A stretch of DNA of 64,000 nucleotides, taken from Anomalospiza imberbis. Its lineage: Eukaryota; Chordata; Aves; Passeriformes; Viduidae. Shown piece by piece: positions 61,662 to 64,000 of the stretch. The notes below the pieces were generated by a model. It did no database searches and was not told the origin of the DNA. It worked only from the letters and a program-made list of their open reading frames with translations. The DNA lies in NCBI RefSeq assembly GCF_031753505.1, contig NW_027099792.1:1-64000 (forward strand), read 5' to 3'. The position numbers and the translations under genes are program-made. How positions within the stretch are numbered: position 1 is the first letter of the stretch; each line of letters opens with the position of its first letter.

Positions 61662-62167
61662 GCACCTGAGTGTGGCGTCGGTTTCGGGGGTTGAACTGAA
61701 GGAAGCTGCAGCTCTCGCAGCGTTTGAAGGGTTGAAATCGGGGTGTGCCGCTGCCTTGGAGGGCGCTTCTTCTGCCCCTGGGCCGGCACCAAAGGTTCTG
61801 TGGCGGGCGCTGCTGGCATGGCCCGGGGAGCTGCTGAGGGGGAAGGGGAGTTTGGCGCGGCCGGGCTGCCGCGGGACCGCCAGAGCCGCGCCGCTGCGAG
61901 GCGTGCGGAGCCGAGGGGAGCTTTGCCGGGCCGGCGGGCGGGAGAGGCGGCGCGGCGCTGCGCCGGTGCCGGCCGGTGCCGGCCGCTCCGTCCGCTCCGG
62001 GCGCGGGGCTCGGGCGCCGCCGGGGCGCCCCGGGCCCGGTGCCGGCCCCGCCGGGCAGAGGGGGCAGCGGGCGGGGGTCTCCCGGCGCGGCGCCGCCTCT
62101 GCCCGCCGGAGGAGCCGCTTTCGTGCCGGGAGCGCGGCTTTCAATGTTCCCAAGTTCCTTGATGGGG
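61662..62167 (+). promoter_or_regulatory. CpG island 2 (U6)
   Basis: Unchanged by eye, followed by a slightly longer poly-T run and five ttgg copies. Confidence 0.75.
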
Positions 62168-62281
62168 CGGTTTTGAGGTGGTTTTTAGGAATTGATTGTA
62201 TCGTTTCGTTTGGTTCGTAGTAGGTGTATGCTAATGGACACGGTGTACTTCTCGAATGTCATGGTTCTTGGTTCAGGTGCT

Positions 62282-64000
62282 GATGACAAGGGGTTTTTTC
62301 GATTGAGCTTTGTTGTTGGATTTTTTTTTTTTTTTTTTTGTGGGATTTTGGTTGGGGTTTTTTTTGGTTGGTTGGTTGGTTGGATAAAAATTATAATTTA
62401 AAATTATATTTTTTAAAGTTTACAGTGGTTTTTATGGGTCGTAGCATGAAGTAGAGGGTAGGTTTTTAATTCGGTTGTGGTGACTTTTTTTGCCGTAGAG
62501 TCTGTAGTGTTTGTTTTGGTGGGTTTGAGGTAGTGTCCTGTAGTTCATTAGTGAGGTTTTTATAATATTGATGATTGCATTATTGTTTAGTGTATTATAG
62601 AGGTTTTATTCATTTGGTTTTTTGATTGTCGTGTATGTTTTATTGTTGCAGAGAATTTGGGAGATATTGTTTATGGTTACACTTATCTTTTGGCTTCGTG
62701 TTTATTTCTAGGTAGTATTTTGGTTTTGATGGTTTGAGGCGTTATGGGTTTATTGAGTTAGGAATACTTTTGCTGTTGTTAATTTAAGTTGTTGGGTTTT
62801 TGGTTTTTTTTTGTTTTTTTTGTAGTTTGATCTATTTGGTTGCAGTTTTTTATTCGTTTTATTTTTGGGAACATGGGTATTTATATGCTAGATTTTTTTA
62901 AGGCAGTTATTTTATTTGGGTGGTGATTTGTTTGTTTCTCTGTGGTTTAGATTTTTTTATATCGGTAATGAGTTTGGTGGGTTTTTTTAGTTAATTTTAT
63001 AGAGTATTGGGTTCTCTTTATGAGTTAGCGTAGAGGTAGAGTTTTGGTTCTATTTTTGGGTTTTAGTAACGTTCAGGGTCTGCTGTAGGGTTTGGAGTTT
63101 AGTATGTTAGTTGGGTTTGGTTTTGTTTTTTTTTTTTTTTTTTCTTCTTTTTGGTGGTCTTTGTGATTTGCTGTGTGGGTTTCTATAGGGCTTGAACAAA
63201 TTTTTGTTTCATTCGTGTGATGTGATAAGAATTGTTAGCGAAAAGAGTGTAGTGTGGGGTTTTTTTGCTGGTAGTTGGTTGGCCGGTGGAGCCGTTCTAG
63301 CATTTTTGGACGGCATTGGTGGGAATTGGATGCTGTTTGTATTGGCATTTTAGTTTCAGGAATTGGATTTTAAATGCAAAATTATAACTATAATGAAAGA
63401 AAACAAATCCAGAAATATAAAAATGGGAATATAAAATTCCAGTTTTAAATACAAAGAGAATACATATCAAGAGAACATGTAACATAAATAATCTCTTACC
63501 ACAAGATGTTATAATGTTTGATAGAGAGTGTTTTATATGTTTGTGTAAATACATGTAAACATAGATGATAGCTATAAACTAAATCCATATAAAATATCAA
63601 CATAAAATGTATCATTAATATGTGTAGATATATAGAAATATAAAGTACAAAAAAACCCCAAAATCATAGAAATCAATACAATACATATAATACTGTGTAT
63701 GTCTCATAATAACACAGTATAATCCAAATATATTTTATGTCTAAATACAAAATATTTTGTATTTATTGTATATATAAAATTTATTGTAATACAATATACA
63801 CGCTCTTATAAACGTAAATATCAAAACCATAAATACTGAAATATTCAAATATAGTTTAAAATAAATTTGTTTCATTTAATTTGGTAGTAGGCAGGGTTTT
63901 TATTACAAAAATTATAAAATAAAGCTAGAAGTCTATGTATAGAAATACATCATACATACGTTAAGATCTATATAAAAATTAAAAAGTAAGTAAATATATG
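62282..64000 (+). other. G+T-skewed and A-rich segments (U6, partial); no gene
   Basis: The C-poor stretch runs to about 63353, then A-rich degenerate repeats to the window end. Nothing is coding. Confidence 0.7.

Larger units (their letters stand above)
1..64000 (+). repeat. Head-to-tail macrosatellite array, unit about 11.7 kb
   Basis: The whole window is a direct tandem array. The same landmark (the end of a G+T-rich tract followed by a GC-rich island) recurs at 1671, 13380, 23866, 35616, 47355 and 59090. Every element between landmarks recurs in the same order and orientation. Unit lengths are 11709, 10486, 11750, 11739 and 11735 bases. The units are not perfect copies: they differ in homopolymer lengths, pentamer and tetramer counts, scattered base changes and one 1.2-kb deletion. 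These unit-specific variants argue for real copies rather than one sequence copied by an assembler. No unique flanking DNA is visible on either side, so the total copy number is unknown. Confidence 0.98.
59090..64000 (+). repeat. Partial macrosatellite unit U6, truncated by window end
   Basis: Runs from CpG island 1 into the A-rich segment and stops at a point equal to about 6582 of U1. CpG island 3 and the URB1-like exons lie beyond the window. Private changes: g-to-a at 59990 (gggggccagg), aaagtttacag for aaggtttacag near 62417, and five ttgg copies. Confidence 0.97.

Noticed and set aside
1..64000. Known avian repeats: CR1 LINE, MHM repeat, W-linked XhoI/EcoRI families, HINTW amplicon
   Set aside because: Unit length and visible content do not match what I know of these. 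No CR1 reverse-transcriptase frame or HINT-type protein was recognised. A database search would be needed to exclude short fragments.
1..64000. tRNA, rRNA, CRISPR, telomeric repeat or bacterial operon features
   Set aside because: None recognised. The CpG islands, splice sites and macrosatellite structure indicate a vertebrate nuclear genome.
1..64000. Array as a pure assembly artefact
   Set aside because: Unit-specific variants (U2 deletion and substitution cluster, U4 one-base deletion, U6 base change, differing poly-T interruptions) would not arise from copying one sequence, though copy number could still be misassembled.

Overview
This window is eukaryotic, almost certainly vertebrate and probably avian. 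It consists entirely of a head-to-tail tandem array of a very large repeat (a macrosatellite or amplicon). Landmark sequences recur at 1671, 13380, 23866, 35616, 47355 and 59090, giving five complete units (U1-U5) of 11709, 10486, 11750, 11739 and 11735 bases. They are flanked by the tail of a preceding unit (U0, 1-1670) and the first 4.9 kb of a sixth (U6, 59090-64000). By eye the GC-rich parts of the units are nearly identical; most differences are homopolymer lengths and isolated base changes. The bird assignment is an inference from short introns, GC-rich CpG islands and the absence of mammalian-type SINEs. The array could lie on a sex chromosome, a microchromosome or a germline-restricted chromosome, and the sequence alone does not decide this.

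Each unit has the same layout (U1 coordinates). (1) CpG island 1 at 1776-2751, with a potential G-quadruplex, a GGGCC pentamer run and a GCCGA-type minisatellite. (2) A mid-GC stretch at 2752-4239 with splice-site-like motifs, a poly-A tract and a possible decayed LTR. (3) CpG island 2 at 4240-4745. (4) A strongly G+T-skewed, C-poor stretch at 4860-5934. (5) An A-rich stretch at 5935-7262 made of old, degenerate repeats of about 260-300 bases. (6) A hypervariable poly-T tract at 7263-7397. (7) CpG island 3 at 7398-7960, with duplicated YY1-like and E2F-like motifs, that looks like a promoter and first exon. (8) Four exon-like blocks at 8062-8321, 8876-9020, 9650-9759 and from 10351, matching what I recall of the C-terminal (NopRA1) region of URB1. 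(9) A 1236-bp duplication that repeats the last exon block plus AT/G+T-rich DNA, followed by about 600 bases of G+T-rich DNA leading to the next unit.

The URB1-like blocks have matching splice phases, so they derive from an exon-intron gene rather than a retrocopy. Two single-base insertions, shared by all five complete units, break the frame, so the fragment was already broken when the array expanded. Splicing the CpG-island-3 exon to the first URB1-like block would give an 88-codon ATG-started chimeric frame in every unit. No intact conventional protein gene is present, and I saw no tRNA, rRNA or CRISPR feature.

The most interesting points are the amplified promoter-plus-URB1-fragment unit, the chimeric frame, the C-depleted G+T asymmetry, and the record of unequal crossover and gene conversion. 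U2 has lost one 1236-bp subrepeat and carries a mosaic copy. U4 and U5 are the closest pair.
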